Below, one piece after another: positions 35,931-45,404 of a stretch of 64,000 nucleotides of DNA. This DNA comes from Subsaxibacter sp. CAU 1640. GTDB lineage: Bacteria > Bacteroidota > Bacteroidia > Flavobacteriales > Flavobacteriaceae. The number at the start of each line of letters is the position of its first letter. Positions within the stretch are counted from its first letter, which is position 1. The position numbers and the translations under genes are program-made. The stretch lies in NCBI RefSeq assembly GCF_023156585.1, contig NZ_JALNMI010000003.1, positions 124,001-188,000 of the forward strand. Direction: 5' to 3'. Below the pieces are notes generated by a model. The model was not told where the DNA came from, ran no database searches, and saw only the letters and a program-made list of their open reading frames with translations.

Positions 35931-36199
35931 ACACCAAGAGTATCAAATAGCAATTTCTTACAACAGTTCTAAATATTTCCTAAAATTATCACAAAACATT
36001 CTTAATGAGTTCGTTGCTTTGCAAAAAGATAAGTAAATTCAGAAATAATTTTAAAAGGAGTAAACTTTTAATTCATCAATCAAAATCAAAAATCATCAAA
36101 TCATCATCACCATCAATTTTTGTGTTTTAATTGTTTTTGCACCATAACCATCTTTTAAGATTAGAGTTTTAATATGTAACCTTTAAAATTTCTAATATT
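35931..36199. other. Intergenic region, no gene seen
   Basis: These 269 bases are AT-rich. The stretch at 36075-36118 is low-complexity DNA made of repeated ATCA, and no reading frame, hairpin terminator or RNA gene is visible. The promoter of the gene at 36200 must lie here but no clear -7 element was found. Confidence 0.5.
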
Positions 36200-36748
36200 A
36201 TGAGAACACAGTTAATTGGTTTAGTATTTCTAGGATTAACCAGCCTAACACAAGCTCAAAAAAGCATCGAGACAGATGTTGAAACTACGAGTGTAGACCT
36301 TAAGGATGTCATTATTTCTACTAACAGCAAATATATGAACAAGGTCTATGACGAGAACTCTTCTGAAGTGGTCAAAAACTTCGAACAAATCATTGCTGGA
36401 TATGATATCAAATCGAATGAAATATATAGTGATGAGTATGATAATTATTCGGTAAATTTTAAGACCTCATCATCTTCCAAGATGAATGTTACCTACGATA
36501 AAGACGGTACCATTTTAACTTCGAAAGAGCAATATGATGACATTTTGTTGCCTTATTCGATAAGACAATCACTGGTTAAGGACTATCCTGGGTGGAAATT
36601 GCATAGCAACTCTTACAAAGTCGTTTACAGCCATCGTAATGATATCAAAAAAACATATAAAATTCAGGCGAGAAAAGATGGAGAACGAAAAAATCTCAAA
36701 ATAAACCTTGATGGTAATATGGCAATTGTTTCAGTAGATTATGACTAG
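36200..36748 (+). CDS. Secreted protein, probable PepSY-like fold
   Basis: This 182-residue protein has a signal peptide ending in LTQAQ. The mature part has alternating strands and the segments VTYDKDGTILTSKEQYDDILLPYSIRQSL and DYPGWKLHSNSYKV. These resemble the PepSY-like beta-lactamase-inhibitor-type repeats seen in small Bacteroidota periplasmic proteins. No catalytic residues are visible. Family assignment is tentative. It has its own terminator at 36760-36789. Confidence 0.6.
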   Translation: MRTQLIGLVFLGLTSLTQAQKSIETDVETTSVDLKDVIISTNSKYMNKVYDENSSEVVKNFEQIIAGYDIKSNEIYSDEYDNYSVNFKTSSSSKMNVTYDKDGTILTSKEQYDDILLPYSIRQSLVKDYPGWKLHSNSYKVVYSHRNDIKKTYKIQARKDGERKNLKINLDGNMAIVSVDYD

Positions 36749-36759
36749 CCATATAAAAA

Positions 36760-36789
36760 AAAACGCAATCAAACTAATGATTGCGTTTT
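36760..36789. terminator. Intrinsic terminator, copy 1 of a duplicated sequence
   Basis: AAAACGCAATCA pairs perfectly with TGATTGCGTTTT around the loop AACTAA, between convergent genes. The same stem and loop occur at 37394-37423. Confidence 0.85.
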
Positions 36790-36804
36790 TTGTGTAAGTT
36801 ATTA

Positions 36805-37326
36805 TTACATTCTTGTGTAAGTTGCTAACAAATTTATGGTAACTGAATAATCTAATCCGTTTTGTGAAAGTTCTTCAACGGTTTGAATTCCCATTTTAAA
36901 AGTGCTATCAGTAAGCTCAACTATTGTATATATTCTTGTTTGGCCTTGAGATACTATTGTCAATTCATTTCCTGATCTTTCCCAAGTACCATTGGTGGCA
37001 AATTCTAAATTCTCAAGATTATCAACTTGAGTCTGTCCCATTGATGTGGTTGTTAATTCGATACTATATGTACCATCCGCCATTAATTCATTTGGATTTT
37101 CAGTAAATACTAAAGAGTAATTAACATCGTACGCTTCACCCACAAAAGTCGATGGAATTGTTTGACCTTGAAAAGTAGTGGTTGAGCTGCCATTATAATC
37201 AACATCAACAGCCACCCAGGTTCCTAACAGATTACCAGATGTATCAGAAGAATCATCACTGTCATCACTTGAACAAGAGAATATGACTAAACTGAAAGCC
37301 ACAAAGAGTAAATTTAATTTTTTCAT
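36805..37326 (-). CDS. Lipocalin-like lipoprotein
   Basis: This 173-residue protein has a lipoprotein signal peptide with lipobox IFSC followed by SSDDSDDSSDT, a surface-export-like acidic stretch. The mature part begins NLLGTWVAVDV and contains GTWERSGNELTIVSQG, both typical of lipocalin-like domain proteins in Bacteroidota. Its ligand is unknown. It lies between two identical terminators, downstream of dnaK on the same strand but separated from it. Confidence 0.8.
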   Translation of the reverse strand: MKKLNLLFVAFSLVIFSCSSDDSDDSSDTSGNLLGTWVAVDVDYNGSSTTTFQGQTIPSTFVGEAYDVNYSLVFTENPNELMADGTYSIELTTTSMGQTQVDNLENLEFATNGTWERSGNELTIVSQGQTRIYTIVELTDSTFKMGIQTVEELSQNGLDYSVTINLLATYTRM

Positions 37327-37393
37327 GTTTGTTAAAATTTTGTTAAGACGCTAAAATAGATTAATTTTCTTACGAAACAAATCTTAAAATAAA

Positions 37394-37423
37394 AAAACGC
37401 AATCAAACTAATGATTGCGTTTT
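37394..37423. terminator. Intrinsic terminator, copy 2, downstream of dnaK
   Basis: This hairpin is identical in stem, loop and flanking A/T runs to that at 36760-36789. It closes the dnaK transcript on the minus strand. Confidence 0.85.
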
Positions 37424-37443
37424 TTAATATAAGGGACTTACGA

Positions 37444-39354
37444 TTATTTCACTTCTTCAAAGTCAACGTCCTCAACATCGCTTCCTTCATTCGCGTTTCC
37501 GCCTCCTTGAGGAGCATCAGGTCCTGGTTGAGCTCCACCTTGCTGTGCTTCGGCTTGTGCTTTGTACATTTCCTCACTTGCAACTTTCCAAGCTTCGTTG
37601 ATTTTCTCCAATGCTGGGTCAATCACAGCGATATCTTTGGTTTCAAAGGCTTTTTTCAAATCTTCAAGCGCTTCTTCAATTGGCTTTTTCTTATCATCAG
37701 ATAATTTATCACCAAATTCTTTCAGCTGACTCTCCGTTTGGAAAATCATCGCATCGGCAGCATTCAATTTGTCTGCTTTTTCTTTTGCTTGCTTATCTGC
37801 TTCAGCATTTGCTTCTGCATCAGCTTTCATCTTTTTGATTTCCTCTTCAGTCAATCCAGAAGATGCTTCGATACGAATGTCTTGAGTTTTGTTTGTCGCT
37901 TTATCAGTTGCAGTAACGTGGATGATACCATTAGCATCAATATCAAATGTTACTTCAATTTGAGGTGTTCCTCTTCTTGCTGGTGGAATACCATCCAAGT
38001 GGAAACGTCCAATGGTTTTATTATCTGCAGCCATTGCTCTTTCTCCTTGCAATACGTGGATTTCCACTGAAGGTTGATTATCGGCAGCTGTAGAGAATAC
38101 TTGTGATTTCTTTGTCGGAATGGTTGTATTCGCCTCAATTAATTTAGTCATCACATTACCCATAGTTTCAATACCAAGAGATAATGGAGTGACATCAAGA
38201 AGCAATACATCTTTTACATCACCTGTTAAAACACCGCCTTGAATTCCTGCTCCAACGGCCACAACCTCATCAGGATTTACACCTTTACTAGGTTTTTTAC
38301 CGAAGAATTTCTCAACAGCTTCTTGTACTGCTGGTATACGTGTAGAACCACCTACCAAGATGATTTCATCAATATCACTTTTAGAAACTCCTGCAGCTTT
38401 CAATGCTTTTTCGCAAGGTTCAATAGTACGTTTTACCAAATCATCAATCAATTGCTCAAACTTCGCTCTTGTCAAAGTACGTACCAAGTGCTTTGGTCCG
38501 CTCGCAGTAGCTGTTACGTAAGGCAAGTTGATTTCTGTTTGCGCAGAAGATGACAACTCAATCTTTGCTTTCTCTGAAGCTTCTTTCAAACGTTGAAGCG
38601 CCATCGGGTCTTTACGTAAATCGATGTCTTCTTCTTTTTTGAACTCTTCAGCCAACCAATTAATGATTTTTTCATCCACATCATCACCACCCAAGTGCGT
38701 ATCACCATCTGTTGACAATACTTCAAATACGCCATCACCTAACTCTAGGATAGAAACGTCGTGTGTACCACCACCAAAGTCAAATACAACGATTTTTTGG
38801 TCTTGACCTTTTTTATCAAGTCCATAAGCCAAGGCTGCTGCCGTTGGTTCGTTGATGATACGACGAACTTTCAAACCAGCAATCTCACCAGCTTCTTTTG
38901 TAGCTTGACGTTGAGAATCGTTAAAGTAAGCAGGAACTGTAATAACAGCTTCACTTACAGTCGTACCCAAATAATCTTCAGCAGTTTTCTTCATTTTTTG
39001 AAGAATCATAGCTGACAATTCTTGTGGTGTATATAAACGACCATCGATATCCACACGTGGTGTATCATTATCGCCTTTTACTACTTTATAAGGTACGCGC
39101 TCTGCTTCGTTTTTAGATTCAGAATATTTATTTCCCATAAAACGTTTGATGGAATAAACCGTTTTGGTTGGGTTCGTTACCGCCTGACGCTTTGCTGGGT
39201 CACCAACTTTGATTTCGCCTCCTTCTACAAAAGCAATCACAGATGGTGTGGTTCTTTTACCTTCTGCATTAGGAATAACCACTGGCTCATTACCTTCCAT
39301 TACCGAAACGCAAGAGTTGGTTGTACCTAAATCGATTCCAATTATTTTACTCAT
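37444..39354 (-). CDS. dnaK: Molecular chaperone DnaK (Hsp70)
   Basis: This 636-residue protein is a full-length DnaK. The ATPase domain opens [13 protein letters not shown] and has [17 protein letters not shown] and [14 protein letters not shown]; the linker [15 protein letters not shown] leads to the substrate-binding domain, which has [22 protein letters not shown]. The C-terminal lid ends in a Gly-rich tail and [10 protein letters not shown]. It folds proteins with DnaJ and GrpE, which are not in this window. The gene seems to be transcribed alone. The upstream DNA has no CIRCE element but has clustered TGACA sequences. Confidence 0.98.
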   Translation of the reverse strand: MSKIIGIDLGTTNSCVSVMEGNEPVVIPNAEGKRTTPSVIAFVEGGEIKVGDPAKRQAVTNPTKTVYSIKRFMGNKYSESKNEAERVPYKVVKGDNDTPRVDIDGRLYTPQELSAMILQKMKKTAEDYLGTTVSEAVITVPAYFNDSQRQATKEAGEIAGLKVRRIINEPTAAALAYGLDKKGQDQKIVVFDFGGGTHDVSILELGDGVFEVLSTDGDTHLGGDDVDEKIINWLAEEFKKEEDIDLRKDPMALQRLKEASEKAKIELSSSAQTEINLPYVTATASGPKHLVRTLTRAKFEQLIDDLVKRTIEPCEKALKAAGVSKSDIDEIILVGGSTRIPAVQEAVEKFFGKKPSKGVNPDEVVAVGAGIQGGVLTGDVKDVLLLDVTPLSLGIETMGNVMTKLIEANTTIPTKKSQVFSTAADNQPSVEIHVLQGERAMAADNKTIGRFHLDGIPPARRGTPQIEVTFDIDANGIIHVTATDKATNKTQDIRIEASSGLTEEEIKKMKADAEANAEADKQAKEKADKLNAADAMIFQTESQLKEFGDKLSDDKKKPIEEALEDLKKAFETKDIAVIDPALEKINEAWKVASEEMYKAQAEAQQGGAQPGPDAPQGGGNANEGSDVEDVDFEEVK

Positions 39355-39402
39355 AGTTTTTATGTTATTGTTGTGTATTAATTTTTAAAATTCTCTTTCT
39401 AT

Positions 39403-39445
39403 ATGTCAATGACTGTGCCATGACAAAAAATATGACATGATGACA
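39403..39445. promoter_or_regulatory. Clustered ATGACA/ATGTCA sites upstream of dnaK
   Basis: ATGACA occurs at 39420-39425, 39432-39437 and 39440-39445, and the inverted form ATGTCA at 39403-39408. The cluster is 49-91 bases before the dnaK start codon. Its function is unproven. Confidence 0.35.
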
Positions 39446-39611
39446 GATTATTAAATTGTTACTGGTTTTTAACCTAAACCTTACCTAATTGTTAAGCTAT
39501 TCTTCACGCTTAACAGTATTATAAAATTGGTATCGGTTTATTAATCTTTTGGAAAGTTTTAAAAATGATTGAGGTAATAAATTCGTGAAAACTTTTTAAC
39601 GAAACTCAATT

Positions 39612-42600
39612 ATGAAAAAACTTTTACTACTGAAAATCTTGTTGATTACAAATGTCATCTGTGCCCAATTGAACATAGGCGATATGGCTTTTGTATCCTT
39701 TAATGCCGATGGTGATGACGATTTCGCTATGGTGACATTTGTGGATATTCCTGCAAACACGACCATCTATTTTACAGATTCTGAATGGAATGGTACTGCT
39801 TTCGGAACTGATGAAAATGATTTCTCTTGGGAAACTGGCGCAAGTATCATTCCTGCGGGAACTGTCATTACATTTTACACCATTAGCGCCACACCTAACG
39901 TTTCTGTCGGAACTATCGTTGGAAGTCCTGGTGGAATTTCTACAGGTTCTGAAGCGATTTTTGCGTTTCTAGGAACGGCTCCACGAGTACCAACAACATT
40001 TATCGCAGCTGTGGCCAATGCTACTGGAGCGTTTGGTGACTTGTCAGGCACTGGTTTAACGAATGGCACCACAGCCATTACTTACAGTCCTGATGGTGTT
40101 GATATCGCTCAATATAATGGTCCACGAACTGGTTTGGACGCAAATGGCTATTTAATTGCCCTAAATAATATGACCTATTATAACATCCAAGACACAGGCA
40201 ATGACGACCACAACGATGGCATTGCTCCAGATGTTCCTTTCAACACGACACCTTTCGTGATTTCCGCCAATGACACTACAGCACCATCAGTTGCAACGAC
40301 CATTGTTACGAGTGCTACAACGTTAGACGTTATTTTCTCTGAAAGTGTAACGGAAGTTTCTGCTGAAGAGATGTCCAATTATAGCATCGCACCTGCTTTG
40401 AGTATATCCTCCATCGTTTATAATGATGCTACCTTAACCGCGACAGTGACGCATTCTGGGTTTGCAAACGGTATCGCTTATCAATTGTCTGTAAGTAATA
40501 TTGAAGATTTGGAGGCAAACGTTCAAAATCCTGCATACACAAGCGATGATTTATTCTGGAACACCACCACTTCAGGTCTTATTATTTCTGAAATTATGTA
40601 CAATGCACCTTCTGATGATTCCAATGCTTTAGAGTTTTTGGAGATTTACAATAACAGTGGTGCTTCTATTGATTTGGGTGGTATTCAGGTTAAGGATGAG
40701 AGCAACTTCACCTTTATTTTTCCTGAAATGATGTTGGCAAACGAAGGCATCGTTCTTTTGGCAACTGATAAAACTACTGCCGATGCATTCTACGGCGTAT
40801 CATTTTTGGATATGCCTCAAGGTATTTCAAACGCTCTTGGAAATGGTGGCGAAGTGCTTCAAATATTGAATTCTGCCAATACATTAATCTTCGAAATGGA
40901 ATATAGCGATGACGCTCCTTGGCCTACAGCTGCTGATGGTGATGGTCCTTCGCTGGAATTATTGAATCCTAATGGTGATTTCAACGATGGCACTAACTGG
41001 ACTCCTGCTACCAACTTGGTCGGACAGTCTTTAGGTGAAGATGTTTTTGCATCTCCTGGAAGCTACGTGCCTGTTACCAACACCACGCCTCAAGTGAGTT
41101 TTGCAAGTGCTTACTATAATGTGTCTGAAGACGCAATGTCGTTGAATGTCGCTGTTGAATTATCCTCCATCTACTCTAGCGATGTGACGGTTGATGTGTC
41201 TTTGGTCAACGAACTATTGACTGCCTCGTCAACCACAGACTTTACTTTCGCCAATCAAACGATTACAATCTCTGCCAATACACTTTCAGCGCAGATAGAC
41301 ATTCCTATTCTTGATGATATGATGGCAGAAGCTGATGAAATATTCATTCTACAATTATCAAATCCTACCAATGCCAATATGGGCAGTTTCGAGCAAACAG
41401 GTGTTTATATTATAGACAATGATACTGAATTGTTCTTCCCGACTGATGGTTTGGATATCAATTATGCTACGAGTTATTTGGTAGATGCCTCTGGCTCTGC
41501 TGAAATTACTGCTTATGACACGGTTTCTCAACGTTTGTTTGTGATGAATTCCGTTGGAAAGAAATTGGAGATTCTTGACTTTTCAGACATTCAAGCTATT
41601 TCTACTATCAACACGATTGATTTGGCATCTTACGGCACTGAAGGTCCAACCAGCGTTACAGTAAAAGATGGCTTTGTGGCAGTGAGTGTGTCCAATGGCC
41701 CAACTGCTGATGGCGTCGTCGTATTTATGGATATCAATGGCGCGAATATTTCTTCGGTCACCGTTGGCAATCTGCCTGATATGTTAACCTTTACGCCAGA
41801 TGGCACTAAAATTTTGGTAGCCAATGAAGGCCAACCAAACGCTGATTATTCCATAGACCCGGAAGGGACTATCTCTGTCATTGATGTCACTGCTGGTTTT
41901 GGCAACGTGACGCAATCAGATGTTACAAGCATCAACTTCAATGCCTTCGATTCTCAAATCGCTTCGTTAAGAGCTGCCAATGTCAGAATCTTTGGTCCTG
42001 GCGCGTCTGTGTCTCAAGATTTGGAGCCGGAATACATCACTGTGTCTGCCGATTCTCAAACGGCTTGGGTAACGCTTCAAGAAAACAATGCTGTGGGCGT
42101 AATTGATTTAACCACAAATACCATTACCAACATCATTCCACTTGGCTTAAAGGACCATTCCTTACCAGGGAATACCTTGGATGCTTCAGATGATACTGAT
42201 TTCATTTTTATGGCTAATTGGCCTGTCTTCGGAATGTATATGCCAGACGCTATTGCCAACTACACTAATGGTGGCACTACATATTTGGTTATGGCAAATG
42301 AAGGCGACGCAAGAGAATATGATACGTTTGAAGAGGAAGAACGCGTCAGCGATTTGCCATTAGACCCAACCGTTTTCCAGAATGCCGATTTATTACAATT
42401 GGATAGCAACCTTGGAAGATTGACCGTAACTACTGCTACAGGAGATACTGACAACGATGGTTTGTTCGAAGAAATCCATGTTTTGGGTAGTCGTTCGTTT
42501 AGCATTTACAACGCTAATACTGGTACACAGGTGTATGACAGTGGCGATGATTTTGAGCGCTATACTGCTGCAGACCCAACTTATGGTACTTTGTTCAATG

Positions 42601-43172
42601 CAAGTAATAGCAATAACAACTTCAAAAACCGAAGCGACAATAAAGGTCCAGAGCCAGAAGGTATTACAGTGGCACAAATTGGCGACGAAGTTTACGCATT
42701 CATCACTTTGGAGCGTGTGGGTGGTTTAATGGCTTATAAAATTACTGACCCTTTCAATCCTACCTTTGAAAAATACGTCAACAATCGCGATTTAGGTGAA
42801 AATGAAGGTGGCGACCTTGGTCCGGAAGGCATCATTTATTTAAGTCCGGAGGACAGCCCAACTGACACCGCTTTGATTGTGATGTCAAACGAGGTTAGTT
42901 CAACCATCAGTGTTTATACGATTGATAATGTGACTTTGAGTATTCCAGAAGTGATTGCAAATAACAACACATTCAAGGTATATCCAAATCCTGCCAAATC
43001 AAATCAAACACTATATTTTAATCAAGAAGCAAACGTAGCCTTATATGACCTACAAGGAAGAGCCATTTTGTCTCAAAACAATGTGATGAACATCACACTT
43101 CCTACTTTAAGCACAGGAACCTACTTCTTGAAGAACAATAAAGGAGAAACTCACAAAATAATAGTAGATTAG
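39612..43172 (+). CDS. T9SS-exported choice-of-anchor I protein with Calx-beta and lamin-tail-like domains
   Basis: This 1186-residue protein has a signal peptide ending in NVICAQ. The N-terminal part has the VSFNADGDDDFAMV type domain seen in flavobacterial exported proteins. A lamin-tail-like domain (LIISEIMYNAPSDDSNALEFLEIYN split over about 325-460) and a Calx-beta-like stretch (about 500-610) follow. The choice-of-anchor I beta propeller (about 640-1100) has MANEGDAREYD and SDNKGPEPEGI. The C-terminus VYPNPAKSNQTLYF to KIIVD is a T9SS type A sorting domain. It should be secreted or surface bound; no enzyme activity is assigned. Confidence 0.88.
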   Translation: MKKLLLLKILLITNVICAQLNIGDMAFVSFNADGDDDFAMVTFVDIPANTTIYFTDSEWNGTAFGTDENDFSWETGASIIPAGTVITFYTISATPNVSVGTIVGSPGGISTGSEAIFAFLGTAPRVPTTFIAAVANATGAFGDLSGTGLTNGTTAITYSPDGVDIAQYNGPRTGLDANGYLIALNNMTYYNIQDTGNDDHNDGIAPDVPFNTTPFVISANDTTAPSVATTIVTSATTLDVIFSESVTEVSAEEMSNYSIAPALSISSIVYNDATLTATVTHSGFANGIAYQLSVSNIEDLEANVQNPAYTSDDLFWNTTTSGLIISEIMYNAPSDDSNALEFLEIYNNSGASIDLGGIQVKDESNFTFIFPEMMLANEGIVLLATDKTTADAFYGVSFLDMPQGISNALGNGGEVLQILNSANTLIFEMEYSDDAPWPTAADGDGPSLELLNPNGDFNDGTNWTPATNLVGQSLGEDVFASPGSYVPVTNTTPQVSFASAYYNVSEDAMSLNVAVELSSIYSSDVTVDVSLVNELLTASSTTDFTFANQTITISANTLSAQIDIPILDDMMAEADEIFILQLSNPTNANMGSFEQTGVYIIDNDTELFFPTDGLDINYATSYLVDASGSAEITAYDTVSQRLFVMNSVGKKLEILDFSDIQAISTINTIDLASYGTEGPTSVTVKDGFVAVSVSNGPTADGVVVFMDINGANISSVTVGNLPDMLTFTPDGTKILVANEGQPNADYSIDPEGTISVIDVTAGFGNVTQSDVTSINFNAFDSQIASLRAANVRIFGPGASVSQDLEPEYITVSADSQTAWVTLQENNAVGVIDLTTNTITNIIPLGLKDHSLPGNTLDASDDTDFIFMANWPVFGMYMPDAIANYTNGGTTYLVMANEGDAREYDTFEEEERVSDLPLDPTVFQNADLLQLDSNLGRLTVTTATGDTDNDGLFEEIHVLGSRSFSIYNANTGTQVYDSGDDFERYTAADPTYGTLFNASNSNNNFKNRSDNKGPEPEGITVAQIGDEVYAFITLERVGGLMAYKITDPFNPTFEKYVNNRDLGENEGGDLGPEGIIYLSPEDSPTDTALIVMSNEVSSTISVYTIDNVTLSIPEVIANNNTFKVYPNPAKSNQTLYFNQEANVALYDLQGRAILSQNNVMNITLPTLSTGTYFLKNNKGETHKIIVD

Positions 43173-43198
43173 TTTTTTTTAAATTTTGAGTTTTCAGG

Positions 43199-43230
43199 AG
43201 GCTGTCTCATCATTAGGCAGCCTCTTTTTA
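43199..43230 (+). terminator. Intrinsic terminator after the choice-of-anchor I gene
   Basis: GAGGCTG at 43199-43205 pairs with CAGCCTC at 43219-43225, followed by five T residues. Confidence 0.8.
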
Positions 43231-43329
43231 TTTTTAATGGTATCATCTTTCGGAAATCATCAATTGAGATATCACTTTTGAAAAATAACAACCTCGTAAC
43301 TTATTGATATATAAGCAATATCGAGTCCG

Positions 43330-43659
43330 GAACGCTTATTATCAGTTTGGGAATGCTTATTATCTATTCTAGAACGCTCATTATCAATTCTGGAATGCTT
43401 ATTATTAATTCTGGTACGCTCATTATCAATTCTAGAACGCTTAATATCTAGCCTAGAATGCTTGTTACAAACTTTGGAATGACTCTTACAAACTCTTGAA
43501 TGCCTATTACAGAACTTGGAACGCTCATTATCAATTCCAGAACGCTTATTCACAAATTTGGAACGCTTATTATTAGTTCTAGAATACGTATTCACAAAAC
43601 CTCAATCCATAATCTTCCAACGCATACTAATCAATCCCCAACGCTTACTAAAACATCAC
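43330..43659. repeat. 21-bp tandem minisatellite
   Basis: Twelve contiguous units of exactly 21 bases run from 43330 to 43581 with consensus GAACGCTTATTATCAATTCTA; four more decayed units reach 43659, one of them short. Units differ at 2-8 positions. Because 21 is a multiple of three, a minus-strand frame stays open (43595-43272), but most differences change residues, so I treat the region as non-coding. Confidence 0.85.
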
Positions 43660-43726
43660 CTTATATCGCAAAGCTTCATACTACTTTAGAGGTAAATAAT
43701 TTATAAACCTTTAAAATCTTATAGAT

Positions 43727-44386
43727 ATGAAAACCTTAAAAAACAGTATCGCAATAATCCTACTTCTTTTCGCCTGTAATGCTGGGGCTCAAAACCAAGA
43801 AGTACAATTCGACATCTACACCACATCGGCTGCCAAAGCCTCACGCTATCTCTTGGCAGATGACGTCGCCCTACGCGATTGTCCATCTGCGCAATGCGAA
43901 CAGCTTACAACTTTAAAAATTGGTACCTACGTGCGTTTGCTTGCCAAAAGCGAAACACCTCAAACCATTAACGATGTGTGCAGCAGATGGTACAAAGTAA
44001 AAATGGGTCCGCAAGTGGGCTGGATATGGGGAGGCCTCATCGCTCAAACCGCACTGACAAGCACTACCGACCCAGAAGTGAAATTCTTCTTCGGAGAAGC
44101 TGGCAACACCATCGGTTCTCAAACCCAGTATCAAATCCGTGCTGTAAAAGGCGGCGAAGAGTTAGACCGAATTGTATTCACATCATCAACCGTGATGCCC
44201 AATGCTGTCAGTTTGGCTTATGACGAAGTAATGTATCCTACGCAAGACCTCATTGAAATAAGCCCTGCATATACCGATAATTTGATGATTGTATTTGAAA
44301 ACGGCTCTTTAAGTCTTTTAGAGAATGAAACGGTATCGCTCACCAAAGCTGCCGATGCCTACTTCGCCGATTTGACCGAAGACTAA
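43727..44386 (+). CDS. Secreted SH3-domain protein
   Basis: This 219-residue protein has a signal peptide ending in NAGAQ. A bacterial SH3 domain follows at about residues 40-105, with LADDVALRDCPSAQ, LTTLKIGTYVRLLA and SRWYKVKMGPQVGWIWGGLIA, the last being the classic SH3_3 ending. The C-terminal half is unrecognised. SH3_3 domains often bind peptidoglycan or other wall polymers, so a periplasmic or surface binding role is likely. It is preceded by a 21-bp minisatellite and followed by a terminator. Confidence 0.82.
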   Translation: MKTLKNSIAIILLLFACNAGAQNQEVQFDIYTTSAAKASRYLLADDVALRDCPSAQCEQLTTLKIGTYVRLLAKSETPQTINDVCSRWYKVKMGPQVGWIWGGLIAQTALTSTTDPEVKFFFGEAGNTIGSQTQYQIRAVKGGEELDRIVFTSSTVMPNAVSLAYDEVMYPTQDLIEISPAYTDNLMIVFENGSLSLLENETVSLTKAADAYFADLTED

Positions 44387-44411
44387 TTTTGTTTTAATTG
44401 TTAGGGTTGAA

Positions 44412-44446
44412 AACCTGCAGAAATGTAATGTTTCTGTGGGTTTTTA
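44412..44446 (+). terminator. Intrinsic terminator after the SH3 gene
   Basis: AACCTGCAGAAA pairs with TTTCTGTGGGTT around a seven-base loop, with two imperfect pairs, and is followed by five T residues. Confidence 0.65.
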
Positions 44447-44459
44447 TATTTGATAAGTG

Positions 44460-44846
44460 TTATAAATAAAACTGACGATTCAATAAAAGAAGTAACCAAA
44501 TAATAAACCCAAACCAAATGGCAAGTCCAAGATAAAGTTTCGCCATATAAGATTCTGCTTCATCGCGCTTCCCTTGTGTTTTCAAGAGTGCCAAATGTCT
44601 AAAATGTCTATTGATGGCAAAAGCAGTAAAAATTGGATTCCACGTAGGTTTTTCTATTTCAGATTTAAAACCCGATTGATTCATTTGATACTTTTGTTCA
44701 AGTCTTTTCAATTCATCATCAGAAAGTTTTCTTGAATCAAATTCAACATTCAACCTTCGGCTAGTCTCCTTATCCAGAGCCTTATTTTGCATCAACAGAT
44801 AAAGTTGATAATTGTCTAAAAGTTTTATGTTATCCTTATCAAGCAT
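44460..44846 (-). CDS. Membrane-anchored protein of unknown function
   Basis: This 128-residue protein is soluble and charged over its first 100 residues (KLSDDELKRLEQKYQ) and ends in a hydrophobic helix (YLGLAIWFGFIIWLLLLLN). It therefore looks tail-anchored. No family is recognised. It begins one base after the stop of the upstream gene on the same strand, so the two are co-transcribed and probably coupled. Confidence 0.65.
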   Translation of the reverse strand: MLDKDNIKLLDNYQLYLLMQNKALDKETSRRLNVEFDSRKLSDDELKRLEQKYQMNQSGFKSEIEKPTWNPIFTAFAINRHFRHLALLKTQGKRDEAESYMAKLYLGLAIWFGFIIWLLLLLNRQFYL

Positions 44847-44847
44847 C

Positions 44848-45336
44848 TCAACCTCGTGACAACAGTCTCTCTCTTTTATATGAAAAATAGATCAAAATTG
44901 ACATTAACATCCCTCCAATCAGTGCAACATACATCCCTATTCTATGCCTTTTTTCAAATTCTTCTTTATCTAAAATAACACCAGTACTGTTTTCTATTTG
45001 AATAACATCGGTATTTATGGATTCAGTAGTGGATTTGTCTATTAAATAGACTGAAACAGAATCACCTACTTTAATACTGTAAAGTAAATTTTGATACCTT
45101 TTAGAGGTTCTATAAACTCCCAATTTTTGTTTATAATTCACCAGCGAGAATTGAAAGCTTTTGTACCCACTGTCATTATCTCCTACACCTGTTTCACTTA
45201 CTAATCCAGAAATTTTGGTATAATCTCTTAAGTCGATGTCTTGCTTTGTAAAATCTATATACGAATTCAAAAACATAATAAAAATCACAAAAAGAAAAAC
45301 TGCAGCAGTAAGTATTTCCTTGATCTTATTTTTCAT
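44848..45336 (-). CDS. Membrane protein of unknown function, two helices
   Basis: From ATG 45336 the protein has 162 residues. A hydrophobic helix near the N-terminus (ILTAAVFLFVIFIMFL) and another near the C-terminus (MYVALIGGMLMSILIYF) flank a soluble domain of about 90 residues that should lie outside the membrane. A TTG start at 45348 is possible but weaker. The domain (YKSFQFSLVNYKQKLGVYRTSKRYQ split over about 60-85) is not recognised. It is the first gene of a pair with the tail-anchored protein downstream. Confidence 0.65.
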   Translation of the reverse strand: MKNKIKEILTAAVFLFVIFIMFLNSYIDFTKQDIDLRDYTKISGLVSETGVGDNDSGYKSFQFSLVNYKQKLGVYRTSKRYQNLLYSIKVGDSVSVYLIDKSTTESINTDVIQIENSTGVILDKEEFEKRHRIGMYVALIGGMLMSILIYFSYKRERLLSRG

Positions 45337-45370
45337 TTGATTTATCAATCAATATCTCAAAAGAACACCA

Positions 45371-45404
45371 AACGTCAATAATATCCAAAATAAATCTACC
45401 GTTT
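45371..45404. repeat. 34-bp direct repeat, left copy
   Basis: These 34 bases, starting AACGTCAATAATATCC and ending TCTACCGTTT, match 47581-47614 at 33 of 34 positions. The repeat includes the stop codon and last two codons of the serine hydrolase gene. Confidence 0.9.

Noticed and set aside
39355-39611. CIRCE/HrcA operator expected near dnaK
   Set aside because: No inverted repeat of the CIRCE type is present on either strand.
43272-43595. Minus-strand frame of 107 codons through the 21-bp array
   Set aside because: It is open only because the unit is a multiple of three bases. Differences between units are mostly residue-changing, there is no signal peptide or family match, and the C-terminal part outside the array looks random.
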